Assembly: GCF_000269805.1 (NCBI RefSeq)
Contig: NZ_JH711483.1
Coordinates: forward strand, 510,156-562,323
Source: Actinomyces massiliensis 4401292
GTDB lineage: Bacteria; Actinomycetota; Actinomycetes; Actinomycetales; Actinomycetaceae
Length of the DNA stretch: 52,168 bases
Reading direction: 5' to 3'
Part shown: positions 8,993 through 17,690 of the stretch, piece by piece
Layout: each line of letters begins with the position of its first letter
How positions within the stretch are numbered: the stretch's first letter is position 1
The notes under the pieces: generated by a model
What the model saw: only the letters and a program-made list of their open reading frames with translations
Told to the model about the DNA's origin: nothing
The model's database searches: none
Translations under genes and position numbers: made by a program

Positions 8993-10860
8993 CGTCCATT
9001 GCCTCCTTGCGTTTCGGGATCGACAGTCAACCAGTAGTAGCCGCGGGCGCCCAGCGTGAGTGTCAGGCGGCCGTCCGACCCGACCGCCGGGAACGCCGCC
9101 CCGCCCAGGACGTCGGTGGTGGTCCGGCCCGCCAGATCGGGCAGCGCGATGATCGCGCAGCGCGGGGAGTCGGCCAGGTTGGCCACGCACAGCAGGGTCT
9201 CCCCGGGCTCTCCGCTGGGGCCCTCCTCCTCGTGGCGCGTGTGGGCCAGCACGGCGTCGTCGGAGACGTCCCGCATGAGGAACTTCCCGCGCCCCAGCAC
9301 GGGGTGGGCGCGGCGCACGTGGAGCATGCGGCGGGTCCAGTGCAGCAGCGAGTCGGGTCGCCGCAGCTCGGTGGACACGGTCATGTGCCGGTAACCCGGC
9401 ACCTGGATGATCGGCAGGGTGAGCGCGCCGGGGTCGGGGGCCGAGGAGAAGCCCATGTTGGGCGACTCGTCCCACTGCATGGGCGTGCGCACCGCGTCGC
9501 GGTCCTCCAGCCAGATGTTCTCGCCCATCCCGATCTCGTCGCCGTAGTACAGGCACGGCGAGCCCGGCAGCGACAGCAGCAGCGCCATGGCGAGCTCGGT
9601 CTCGGCCCGCGAGGCGTCCAGCAGGGGCGCCAGGCGCCGGCGGATGCCGATGTTGGCGCGCATGCGGTCCTCGGGGGCGTACCACTGGTACATCATGGTG
9701 CGCTCCTCGTCGGTGACCATCTCCAGGGTCAGCTCGTCGTGGTTGCGCAGGAAGGTGCCCCACTGGCCATGGGCCGGGATGTCCGGGGTGGCTGCCAGGA
9801 CGTCGCGCACCGCCCGGGAGGACCCCTCTCTCAAGGCGTAGTAGATCCGCGGCATGACCGGGAAGTGGAAGCACATGGTGCACTCCGGGGCCTCGGGGGT
9901 GCCGAAGTACTCCACGACATCGACCGGCCACTGGTTGGCCTCCGCGAGTGTGATCGTGCCGGGGAACTCGTGGTCGAGCATCTGCCGGATCCCCGCCACG
10001 ACGGTGTGCGTGTCCGGCAGGTTCTCGCAATTCGTGCCCTCGCGCTCGGCCAGGTAGGGGACGGCGTCCAGGCGGAAGCCATCGACCCCGGTGCGGGCCC
10101 AGAAGCGGATGATGTCGTGCACGGCCTCAATGACGGCCGGGTTGTCGTAGTTGAGGTCGGGCTGGTGGGAGAAGAACCGGTGCCAGAAGAACTGGCCGCG
10201 CTCGACGTCGTAGGACCAGTTCGACTCCTCGGTGTCGATGAAGATGATCCGGGTGTTGGCGTAGCCGGAGTCGTCATCGGCCCATACGTAGAAATCACCG
10301 AAAGGACCCTCGGGGTCGCTGCGCGAGGCCTGGAACCAGGGATGGGCGTCCGAGGTGTGGTTGAGGACGATGTCGATGACGATGCGAATGCCGCGCTCAT
10401 GGGCCTGGTGCACCAGGTCGCGGAAGTCCTCCATGGTGCCGTAGCGCGGGTCGATCTCCGTGTAGTCGGAGATGTCGTAGCCTCCATCGCGCATGGGGGA
10501 GGGGTAGAAGGGCGGGATCCAGATCGCATCCACACCCAGCCATGCCAGATAGTCCAGACGGGAGGCCAGTCCCCGGAAATCGCCGACGCCGTCACCATCG
10601 GAGTCCGCGAAGGACCGCAGCAGCGCCTCGTAGAAAACGGCCGTGCGGAACCACTCCGGGTCCGGTGACAGGCCCGGTCTGGGCGGGGCCGGCAGGTCGG
10701 GGACGCCGGGGATGAACGCCGGGGGCGCGAAGGCCCGCCCCGTCATGGCGGACGCACTCGATATGCCGGCGGCGGGTGTTGCGGCGGGTGCGGGATGAAG
10801 GGCGTGATGCGCGCCGAGAGCGGAAGCGATGCCTGGTGCCGGAGTGACGGGAACGGACAC
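8989..10860 (-). CDS. treS: Maltose alpha-D-glucosyltransferase (trehalose synthase)
   Basis: This GH13 enzyme (623 residues) interconverts trehalose and maltose. The barrel starts near residue 75 (FYEALLRSFADSDGDG). Catalytic residues are Asp265 in GFRLDAVPYL, Glu307 in TLAEANQWP and Asp375 in RNHDELTLE. A Pro/Ala-rich N-terminal extension of about 65 residues is present. The start is GTG 10860, preceded by GAAAGG five bases upstream; an internal ATG at residue 39 lacks a good site. It sits 85 bp downstream of glgE and overlaps mak, so glgE-treS-mak-glgB reads as one transcription unit feeding trehalose carbon into alpha-glucan, or the reverse. Confidence 0.95.
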   Translation of the reverse strand: MSVPVTPAPGIASALGAHHALHPAPAATPAAGISSASAMTGRAFAPPAFIPGVPDLPAPPRPGLSPDPEWFRTAVFYEALLRSFADSDGDGVGDFRGLASRLDYLAWLGVDAIWIPPFYPSPMRDGGYDISDYTEIDPRYGTMEDFRDLVHQAHERGIRIVIDIVLNHTSDAHPWFQASRSDPEGPFGDFYVWADDDSGYANTRIIFIDTEESNWSYDVERGQFFWHRFFSHQPDLNYDNPAVIEAVHDIIRFWARTGVDGFRLDAVPYLAEREGTNCENLPDTHTVVAGIRQMLDHEFPGTITLAEANQWPVDVVEYFGTPEAPECTMCFHFPVMPRIYYALREGSSRAVRDVLAATPDIPAHGQWGTFLRNHDELTLEMVTDEERTMMYQWYAPEDRMRANIGIRRRLAPLLDASRAETELAMALLLSLPGSPCLYYGDEIGMGENIWLEDRDAVRTPMQWDESPNMGFSSAPDPGALTLPIIQVPGYRHMTVSTELRRPDSLLHWTRRMLHVRRAHPVLGRGKFLMRDVSDDAVLAHTRHEEEGPSGEPGETLLCVANLADSPRCAIIALPDLAGRTTTDVLGGAAFPAVGSDGRLTLTLGARGYYWLTVDPETQGGNGR

Positions 10861-10945
10861 GATGACCTTTCAAGGATGGACGGCGATCTGGGCTGTCCAG
10901 TGGCGTGCGGCCGGGGAGGCGCCATTGCCGACCACACGCCGGGAC

Positions 10946-13030
10946 TCAGAGAGGTTCGACGCGCAGGACGTGCGCGACCCGGCCTGCGAAGGGGTCGAGA
11001 CGCACATAGTTCGTGCCGCTCCACTCGTAGGCGGCGCCGGTGAGCTCGTCGGTCACCCGCAGGCAGGGGAACGAGCCGTCGGTGTCCCCGGGCAGCCCCA
11101 ATTGGACCAGGTTGAGATAGACCTCGCCCTCGCGGACGTTGCTCGGATCAAGACTGACCACGGTCAGCACGACATCGTCCTCGCCCGTGGGCGAGTGTGC
11201 GGCATCGATGCGCTTGGAGTAGGCGATGAGGGCGTCATCGCTGGTGGGGTGGAACCAGATGTCGCGCAGCTGCTGCAGGGCGGGATGCGCGGCACGGGCG
11301 GCGTTCAGGCGCGTGAGCAGATCTTCAATGCCGTTGGCGCGGGCGGCGACGAAGTCGCGCGGCTTGTACTCGTACTTCTCGTTGTCGATCTGCTCCTCGA
11401 AGCCCGGGCGCGGGGTCGACTCGGCCAGCTCATAACCGGAGTAGATCCCCCAGGTCGGGGACAGGGTGGCGGCCAGGACGGCGCGCAGCTTGAAGGCCGG
11501 CACCTTTCCATTGGTCATGAAGGGGGTGAGGATGTCGTGGGTGGTCGGCCAGAATGCGGGGCGCAGGACGTGGGCGGTGTCCTGGGAGAGCTCGACCATG
11601 TAGTCGATGAGCTCCTGCTTGGTGTTGCGCCACGCGAAGTAGGTGTAGGACTGGTGGAAGCCGATCTTGCCCAGGGTGCGCATCATGGCCGGCCGGGTGA
11701 ATGCCTCGGCCAGGAAGAGCACCTCGGGGTTGGTGGAACGGACCTCCCGGATGAGGCGCTGCCAGAAGTTCAGCGGCTTGGTGTGCGGGTTGTCCACGCG
11801 GAAGATCGTCACGCCGTGGCTGATCCAGGTGCGCACGACCTCCAGGATCGCGGTGTAGATGCCCTCGGGGTCGTTGTCGAAGTTCAGGGGGTAGATGTCC
11901 TGGTACTTCTTGGGCGGATTCTCCGCATAGGCGATCGAGCCGTCGGCCAGGACCGTGAACCATTCGGGGTGCTCACTGACCCACGGGTGGTCCGGCGAGC
12001 ACTGGAGGGCCAGGTCCAGGGCGACCTCCATGCCGAGCTCACCGGCACGGGCCACCAGGGCGTCGAAGTCGTCGAATGTGCCCAGGTCGGGGTGGATGAC
12101 ATCGTGCCCGCCATCGGGCGAGCCGATGCCGTAGGGCGAGCCCGGGTCATCCGGACGCGCATCGAGGGTGTTGTTGCGGCCCTTGCGATTGGTGGCGCCG
12201 ATGGGGGAGATCGGGGTGAGGTAGAGGACATCGAACCCCATGGCGGCGATGCGGTCGAGCCGTTCGGCGGCGGTGCGCAGAGTGCCGGTGTACCAGTTGC
12301 CCTGCTCGTCGGAGCCGCTGCCGAGTGAGCGCGGGAAGATCTCGTACCAGGATCCGGCCAGGGCGCGGCTGCGGTCCACCTGCAGTGGATAGGTGGCGGA
12401 GGGGGAGACGTGATCGCGCAGCGGCAGACGATCCAGGGCCCCGACCACGGGAGCCGCCAGGCCGGCGCTCAGGCGCTCGCCGTCGGTGAGGGCCTCGTTG
12501 CGCAGCTGCTCGGCGGCCGCCGTCAAGGCGGCCGCATCCCCGGAATCGCGACCGGGAACGGCGGCGGCGCGGTCCAGGACGCGGGCGCCCTCCTCCAGCA
12601 TGAGAGGGACGTCGATGCCCGCGGGAACCTTGATGCCGGCATCGTGGGCCCATGTGGCGTAGGGGTCGGACCAGCCCTCGACCCGCAGACCCCAATCGCC
12701 GGGGGCGTCGGCGGCCAGGCGGGCCTCGTAACGGTCCAGGCCGGGCAGGATCTCAACCATGCGCGCGCTGGGCCCGTCGGTGCCGTCGGGGCGCACGAGG
12801 ACGGCGGTGGCGCCGAAGCGATCATGGCCCTCTCGGAAGACGGTGGCCCGGATCGGGATCACCTCGCCGGGTACGGCCTTGGCCGGCCAGCGCCCGTCCT
12901 CGACGACGGGGAAGACCTCGGTCACTGGAATACGGCCGATCGGCGCGTACGGAGCCGGCTGCGGAGCGGCTGTGTCGGTGGCTGGGGCAGGGGGCTGAGG
13001 CGCGGCGTCGCGCGTGGTGTTCGCGGTCAC
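10946..13030 (-). CDS. glgE: Alpha-1,4-glucan:maltose-1-phosphate maltosyltransferase
   Basis: GlgE (694 residues, GH13_3) transfers maltosyl units from maltose-1-phosphate to the non-reducing end of alpha-1,4-glucan. A Pro/Ala-rich stretch (about residues 1-28) precedes the beta-sandwich and helical insert typical of GlgE. The barrel region has LTPISPIGATNRKG near 271. The nucleophile is Asp413 in FRVDNPHTKP and the acid/base is Glu442 in FLAEAFTRPAMM. The start is GTG at 13030, with only a weak ribosome site; ATG starts are not available nearby. It is the first gene of the minus-strand glucan cluster. No glgA or glgC is seen in this window. Confidence 0.95.
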   Translation of the reverse strand: MTANTTRDAAPQPPAPATDTAAPQPAPYAPIGRIPVTEVFPVVEDGRWPAKAVPGEVIPIRATVFREGHDRFGATAVLVRPDGTDGPSARMVEILPGLDRYEARLAADAPGDWGLRVEGWSDPYATWAHDAGIKVPAGIDVPLMLEEGARVLDRAAAVPGRDSGDAAALTAAAEQLRNEALTDGERLSAGLAAPVVGALDRLPLRDHVSPSATYPLQVDRSRALAGSWYEIFPRSLGSGSDEQGNWYTGTLRTAAERLDRIAAMGFDVLYLTPISPIGATNRKGRNNTLDARPDDPGSPYGIGSPDGGHDVIHPDLGTFDDFDALVARAGELGMEVALDLALQCSPDHPWVSEHPEWFTVLADGSIAYAENPPKKYQDIYPLNFDNDPEGIYTAILEVVRTWISHGVTIFRVDNPHTKPLNFWQRLIREVRSTNPEVLFLAEAFTRPAMMRTLGKIGFHQSYTYFAWRNTKQELIDYMVELSQDTAHVLRPAFWPTTHDILTPFMTNGKVPAFKLRAVLAATLSPTWGIYSGYELAESTPRPGFEEQIDNEKYEYKPRDFVAARANGIEDLLTRLNAARAAHPALQQLRDIWFHPTSDDALIAYSKRIDAAHSPTGEDDVVLTVVSLDPSNVREGEVYLNLVQLGLPGDTDGSFPCLRVTDELTGAAYEWSGTNYVRLDPFAGRVAHVLRVEPL

Positions 13031-13080
13031 AGGCCAAGCCTACGGGCTCCCGCCCGTTGCGTCATTTTCAGACGCGCCTG

Positions 13081-13144
13081 TCCTTCCGCCGAGATCAGTT
13101 GTATTCCATCCTGAGATCGGCCCGTATCGGGATCGGTCGGGTCG
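13081..13144. repeat. Degenerate copy of the 22-bp repeat family
   Basis: Read on the minus strand, this gap between glgE and the acetyltransferase gene holds GACCGATCC, then CCGATCTCAGG, then CTGATCTCGGCGG, the last two exactly 22 bp apart. These match the unit found at 4953-5064 and 21238-21338 with several substitutions. The call depends on period plus core similarity and is less certain than the other two arrays. Confidence 0.5.
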
Positions 13145-13164
13145 GGGCGAGTGCGTCGCGGGCG

Positions 13165-13662
13165 TCAGAGTGCGTCGAGGACGTCGAGGACGCAGTCGTA
13201 GCGCCGCCTCTCCGGCCAGCGCGGGTCCCGCGGGGCAGGATGATCGAGGAAGCCCAATGCGCGGTAGAAGCCGATCGCATCGTCATCAGTGCTCGCCCGC
13301 AGGACGGCGCGCGGGTGGCGGCGACGGATCTCCGCGATGAGCGCTCGCGCGGTACCGGTCCGCTGGTGCGTGGGGGACGTGGCGATGTACTCGATGGTCG
13401 TCGAGGGCGATGGCCGCGGCTCCTGGGGTCCTGCTTCAGGCTCTCGAACCGCCTGGCCGCCCGGAGGCGCGTAGGCGGCCAGGGCGATGGGGGTGCGACC
13501 GGCGTCGTCGTCCATTGCCGCCAGAACTGTGAGCCGGGGCAGTACCTCGCTCACGAGACGGTCCAGGGCGCCGTCATCGAAATCGGTGGCCAGACGGAGC
13601 AGCTCACGCACCTCGGGGCCTGTCAGCTCGGAGGCGGACAGGTTGCGCAGAACCGGCGGCAT
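13165..13662 (-). CDS. GNAT-family N-acetyltransferase
   Basis: The 165-residue protein has the GNAT core: a beta-strand IEYIATSP, then the acetyl-CoA pyrophosphate loop HQRTGTARALIAEI (the Q/R-x-x-G-x-G/A motif), and a C-terminal ASTDDDAIGFYRALGF segment. It would transfer an acetyl group from acetyl-CoA to an amine; the substrate cannot be read from sequence. ATG 13662 lies 11 bp after the trpS stop, so it is probably co-transcribed with trpS. The open frame continues upstream inside trpS, but that part is Arg-rich out-of-frame sequence. No clear Shine-Dalgarno precedes the ATG, so coupling to trpS termination is likely. Confidence 0.85.
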   Translation of the reverse strand: MPPVLRNLSASELTGPEVRELLRLATDFDDGALDRLVSEVLPRLTVLAAMDDDAGRTPIALAAYAPPGGQAVREPEAGPQEPRPSPSTTIEYIATSPTHQRTGTARALIAEIRRRHPRAVLRASTDDDAIGFYRALGFLDHPAPRDPRWPERRRYDCVLDVLDAL

Positions 13663-13673
13663 GGCGAGCAGGC

Positions 13674-14786
13674 TCAGTAGTCCATGTGCATGGCGGTGCG
13701 CACGTCCGCCAGGGTCCGCTCGGCCACCTCGTTGGCGCGCTCGTTCCCGCCGCGCAGGACCTGGAGCAGGTGGTCCTCGTCTGCCGCCAGCTCCGCCCGG
13801 CGGGCCCGGATGGGGGCGAAGAACTCGTTGACCGCCTCGGTGGCCACCTTCTTGAGCGTGCCCGCGCCGCCGTCGCCGATGCGATCGGCGATCTCCTCCG
13901 GCGCCCCGGCCCCGCACAGGGAGGCCAGCATGAGCAGGTTGGAGACCTCGGGGCGGGCGGCCGGGTCGTAGGTGATGACGCGATCTGAGTCCGTCTTGGC
14001 CTTCTTGAGGGCCTTGGCCGTCTCGTCCGCGCTCATGCGCAGCTCGATGGTGTTGCCGCGCGACTTGCTCATCTTCTCCCCGTCCAGGCCCAGCAGCAGG
14101 GGGGCCTCGCTCAGCAGCGCCTCAGGACGGCGGAAGACCGGGTGCTCCTTGACGGCCCGCCCGTAGCGCTTGTCGAAGCGCTGGGCGATGAGACGGGCCT
14201 GCTCCAGGTGGGGGAGCTGGTCCTTGCCCACCGGCACCAGGTTCGCCTGGCAGAAGAGGATGTCGGCCGCCTGGTGGACCGGGTAGGTCAGCAGCAGGCC
14301 GCTCATGGCGCGCCCATCGGTGGCCTCCAGCTCCGACTTCACCGTGGGGTTGCGGTGGAGCTCGGCCTCGGTCACCAGGGACAGGAAGGGCAGCATGAGC
14401 TGGTTCTGGGCCGGCACCGCCGAGTGCGTGAAGATCGTCGAGCGCTGCGGGTCCACGCCCACGGCCAGGGCGTCGGCCACCAGTGATAGGACGCGCTCGC
14501 GGATGGGGCCCACGGCGTCGCGGTCGGTGATGACCTGGTAGTCGGCCACGAGGATCCAGGTGTCCACCCCCGCGTCCTGGATCGTGGCCCAGGAGTGCAT
14601 GGTGCCGAAGTAGTGGCCCAGGTGCATGTTGCCGGTGGGGCGCACGCCGGTGAGCATCCGGTAGCGGCCCGGGTTGACGGCGATGTCCGCCTCGATCTCG
14701 GCGGATCGGGCCTTCGAGCGGGCCAGGGAGGCGTCGTCGGCGGAGTTGGCCAGGGCCTCCTCGGCCATGGAGGGGGGCTGTGTCAT
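13674..14786 (-). CDS. trpS: Tryptophanyl-tRNA synthetase
   Basis: This class I synthetase (370 residues) charges tRNA-Trp with tryptophan. The HIGH-like motif appears in RPTGNMHLGHYFG, and the KMSKS motif in LDGEKMSKSRGN, both intact. The first 35 residues or so before the catalytic core are a polar extension. ATG 14786 is preferred over GTG 14792 because AGGA sits at proper distance from the ATG and too close to the GTG. The GNAT gene follows by 11 bp. The 120 bp upstream to the hydrolase gene shows nothing definite. Confidence 0.96.
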   Translation of the reverse strand: MTQPPSMAEEALANSADDASLARSKARSAEIEADIAVNPGRYRMLTGVRPTGNMHLGHYFGTMHSWATIQDAGVDTWILVADYQVITDRDAVGPIRERVLSLVADALAVGVDPQRSTIFTHSAVPAQNQLMLPFLSLVTEAELHRNPTVKSELEATDGRAMSGLLLTYPVHQAADILFCQANLVPVGKDQLPHLEQARLIAQRFDKRYGRAVKEHPVFRRPEALLSEAPLLLGLDGEKMSKSRGNTIELRMSADETAKALKKAKTDSDRVITYDPAARPEVSNLLMLASLCGAGAPEEIADRIGDGGAGTLKKVATEAVNEFFAPIRARRAELAADEDHLLQVLRGGNERANEVAERTLADVRTAMHMDY

Positions 14787-14906
14787 GGGCACATCCTAGG
14801 TGCAGATCAAGGCGCCCCACGCCGCCCCGCCCCGCGTTCGCCCCATTCGTCCCCGAGCTCGCCCTGAGATGGGCGGGGAGGCGACGCCGAGCCGCCGCCC
14901 TGCCTC

Positions 14907-16652
14907 TCAGTCGTCGCTGGGCTGAGCGGCCAGGGCCAACTCCAGCTCGTGGTGCGCCTGGGTGATGCGCTCGGCGGTGAAGGCGTCGTCGCAGATCAGG
15001 GCGAGTCCGTCCAGGATCTCGGTGCCGTAGTGGTGCCCGTGGCCGTGGGGGACATTCGTGGCCCGTGGCAGGTCGGTGCTGACCTGGAAGAAGGTGATGT
15101 AGGGCATCCAGTGCATGGCGGGGGAGCGGTCGGCGCCCGCCGTCTCCCGCAGCCAATCGGGCTGAGGGGCGCGAATGAGCCGGGGGGACCACCACACCAC
15201 CGGATCGCTGGGGTGCTGGATGTAGAGGATGCGGCTGTCGCCCCAGGTGTCGTCCCCGACGAAGGACTGCAGTTGACTGCTGTCCTGGGCGAAGCGGACT
15301 GTCATCCCCGCCGAGTAGGTGGGGTCCGCCTCCCTGGTGCCCGGGTCGCGACGGGCGACCAGATCGTGCCACAGTCGAGAGGAGTTGGGCGGCCCCACCC
15401 AGAGGACGCCGTCGACGCTGTCCACGACGTCGCCCAGGTCGGAGAAGGCCGCCTCGCCCGCGATCACGCCGAGCGATTCCCCGTACAGCAGGAGTCGGGG
15501 GCGGTCGTCCTCGGGGAGGGTCTTCCACCAGGCGACGACGGCTCTCACCAGCGCCCTGCCCGAGGCCCGCGCCTTGTCGGTGTCGGCGATGAACTGCACG
15601 CCCGAGGGCAGGTAGGAGTACTGGGCGGCGGCGATGGCGGTGTCGCCGTCGTAGAGGAGCTCCAGGGACAGGGCCGCGATCGGGTTCACCCAGCCGGTTC
15701 CGGTGGTGGGGGCGATCATGACGGCGGAGCGCGAGGCCGCGCCGGTGCGCTTGAGCTCCTCCACCACCAGGGCGGCCCGCGCCTCGTCGGTGTCCGCGCT
15801 CTTCAGGCCCGCGTAGACGCGGATCGGCTCGACGGCCGGACGGGAGGTGATCTCCTGCAGCCCCTGGGCGCTCAGGCCGCGTCCCACGAAGCGCTTGCCG
15901 TATGCCCCCAGGGTCTCCCACGGCACCGATGAATCCGACGAGCCCGACCGCTCGGCGGCCATCGGCCGGGCTGTGTTGGGAGGGTCGGCGTCGTTGCGCA
16001 TGGAGAAGGCCGATTCCGCGCCGCTGATGATGAGGCCCGGAATCGCATGGTTGACCAGGGCGAAGATCAGGACGATCACGATGATCCAGGCCGACATGGA
16101 GCGCACCGGCATCGGCAGGCGCTGCGGCAGGTGGCGGCGCAGCCAGTCCTCCAGGCGCAGGAAGCCGCGGCCGACCATGACCAGCAGCATCCACAGACCG
16201 AATCCCACTGGGAAGACCATCAAGTACTGGGCGGGGGTGTAGGCCCGCGAATCGGTCAGTGCGGCCACCTCCTGCTGCCAATGCACCGCGCCCAGCAGGA
16301 TCCCGTTGAGCAGGAGGACCACGACCAGGCTGAGGACTATCTCCACGCGCCGCTTCCAGCGGGGCCACCACGCCGGCAGGCTCCATCCGCTGGAGGCCCA
16401 CAGGGCTCGAACCGCTGTGCGGATCCAGGTGCGCCAGTTCCAGGACAGCCAGACCCCCAGCAGGTAGCCGGTTCCCGCGCACAGCCCGCAGGCGACCCCC
16501 TGGACGAGCAGATCGCGGGGGAGCAGCGAAGGGGTCAGGGCGAGTACGAAGAAGACCGCGCCCAGCAGGAGTCCCGCCGGATCCGGGCCAAGCCGATCCC
16601 AGATGCGCTCGAGGAGAAGCGGCTTGATCGGCGATGATGTCGAGCGCGTCAC
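14907..16652 (-). CDS. Membrane-anchored alpha/beta-hydrolase
   Basis: The 581-residue protein begins with several hydrophobic helices (about residues 27-70, 105-125, 143-163 and 187-208). A C-terminal alpha/beta-hydrolase-like domain follows, with the nucleophile elbow LYGESLGVIAGEAAF. This matches the actinobacterial family in which a conserved membrane N-terminus is joined to an 'alpha/beta-hydrolase family' C-terminus. The hydrolase domain probably acts on a membrane or envelope ester, but no substrate is known. The start is GTG 16652 with GAGGA upstream. It is divergent from the ABC transporter pair, sharing a 129-bp gap that holds a possible -10 (TAGACT at 16714). Confidence 0.85.
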   Translation of the reverse strand: MTRSTSSPIKPLLLERIWDRLGPDPAGLLLGAVFFVLALTPSLLPRDLLVQGVACGLCAGTGYLLGVWLSWNWRTWIRTAVRALWASSGWSLPAWWPRWKRRVEIVLSLVVVLLLNGILLGAVHWQQEVAALTDSRAYTPAQYLMVFPVGFGLWMLLVMVGRGFLRLEDWLRRHLPQRLPMPVRSMSAWIIVIVLIFALVNHAIPGLIISGAESAFSMRNDADPPNTARPMAAERSGSSDSSVPWETLGAYGKRFVGRGLSAQGLQEITSRPAVEPIRVYAGLKSADTDEARAALVVEELKRTGAASRSAVMIAPTTGTGWVNPIAALSLELLYDGDTAIAAAQYSYLPSGVQFIADTDKARASGRALVRAVVAWWKTLPEDDRPRLLLYGESLGVIAGEAAFSDLGDVVDSVDGVLWVGPPNSSRLWHDLVARRDPGTREADPTYSAGMTVRFAQDSSQLQSFVGDDTWGDSRILYIQHPSDPVVWWSPRLIRAPQPDWLRETAGADRSPAMHWMPYITFFQVSTDLPRATNVPHGHGHHYGTEILDGLALICDDAFTAERITQAHHELELALAAQPSDD

Positions 16653-16765
16653 GGCTTGAGATCCTCAGAGGATAGACGGCTGAGGCAGTGCTGAGGCTGA
16701 GGGACTGGCGTCGTAGACTCAGGTGTCACTCCGGGAGGTCCCCGATTCGGCTCAGGGTAATCCCC

Positions 16766-16789
16766 ATGAAAAACTCGCGCCATGACTAA
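16766..16789 (+). CDS. Possible 7-codon leader ORF overlapping the ABC gene start
   Basis: ATG 16766 opens a reading frame MKNSRHD that stops with TAA at 16787-16789. It spans the ATG (16782) of the ABC ATPase gene. Overlapping frames of this kind can couple or attenuate translation, but a frame this short can arise by chance, and the ribosome site before it is weak. Confidence 0.2.
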   Translation: MKNSRHD

Positions 16790-17690
16790 GCACGTACGAC
16801 AGGGCAATGGCGACTCCCTCCCACGGACCCCCGGAGGGCCCGGCTCCCCGGGGCGCGAGGAGGGACGCCCGCCCGGCGGCGGGGGCTCCGGTCTGGTCGC
16901 GCACAGTCCGGTTGAGGACCCGGTCGTCACGGCACGCGCTTTGTCCAAGATCTTCGGTCGCGGGGAGAACGCCGTGACTGCGCTGGATGCGGTGGACGTC
17001 TCCATCGCGCGCGCCCGCTTCACCGCGATCATGGGCCCGTCGGGATCGGGCAAGTCCACCCTCATGCACTGCCTGGCCGGCCTGGAGTCCGCCACGTCCG
17101 GGACGATCACCCTGGACGGGCAGGAGATCACCTCCATGAGCCAGCGCCGCCTGACCAAACTGCGGCGCGAGCGCATCGGCTTCATCTTCCAGTCCTTCAA
17201 CCTGGTGCCCTCCCTGACGGCGGGGGAGAACATCACCCTGCCCCTGGATATCGCCCGCCGGAAGGTCGACTCCAGCCGCTTCGACCAGGTCGTCGACGCG
17301 GTGGGGCTGTCCGACCGCCTCTCCCACCGGCCCGCCGAGCTCTCCGGCGGGCAGGTCCAGCGCACGGCCTGCGCCCGCTCGCTCGTGGGGCGCCCCGCCG
17401 TCGTCTTCGCCGATGAGCCCACCGGGAACCTCGACTCCCGCGCCACCCAGCAGGTCCTGAAGGTACTGCGCTCCAGTGTCGACGACTTCGCCCAGAGCAT
17501 CGTCATGGTCACCCATGAGGCCGAGGCGGCGGCATGGGCCGACACCGTGCTCTTCCTGCGCGACGGCAGGGTCGTGGCGCAGATGGACGAGCCGGACCAG
17601 GACCGGGTGCTGGAGGCCCTGCACGACCTGGGCCGTTCAGAGGGCGGGTCCATCCCCGAGCCCACCGGCGAGCGGGAGCCGGCGCTATGA
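16782..17690 (+). CDS. ABC transporter ATP-binding protein, MacB/LolD type
   Basis: The 302-residue ATPase powers the FtsX-type permease encoded next. After a Gly/Pro-rich N-terminus of about 45 residues the ATPase domain starts at VVTARALSKIFG. It has Walker A GPSGSGKSTL near residue 85, signature LSGGQVQR, Walker B VVFADEPTGNLD and switch histidine in VTHE. The IGFIFQSFNLVPSLTAGEN segment is typical of the MacB/LolD/FtsE group. The start is uncertain because no clear ribosome site precedes ATG 16782; a start further in would still leave the domain intact. The stop overlaps the permease start (CTATGA). Confidence 0.92.
   Translation: MTKHVRQGNGDSLPRTPGGPGSPGREEGRPPGGGGSGLVAHSPVEDPVVTARALSKIFGRGENAVTALDAVDVSIARARFTAIMGPSGSGKSTLMHCLAGLESATSGTITLDGQEITSMSQRRLTKLRRERIGFIFQSFNLVPSLTAGENITLPLDIARRKVDSSRFDQVVDAVGLSDRLSHRPAELSGGQVQRTACARSLVGRPAVVFADEPTGNLDSRATQQVLKVLRSSVDDFAQSIVMVTHEAEAAAWADTVLFLRDGRVVAQMDEPDQDRVLEALHDLGRSEGGSIPEPTGEREPAL

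Noticed and set aside
8986-10668. Long plus-strand open frame opposite treS
   Set aside because: Antisense shadow of treS with Val/Gly/Arg-biased composition and no ribosome site.
14122-16482. 786-codon minus-strand frame across trpS and the hydrolase
   Set aside because: It covers two recognisable genes in another frame and is Arg/Pro-rich throughout.
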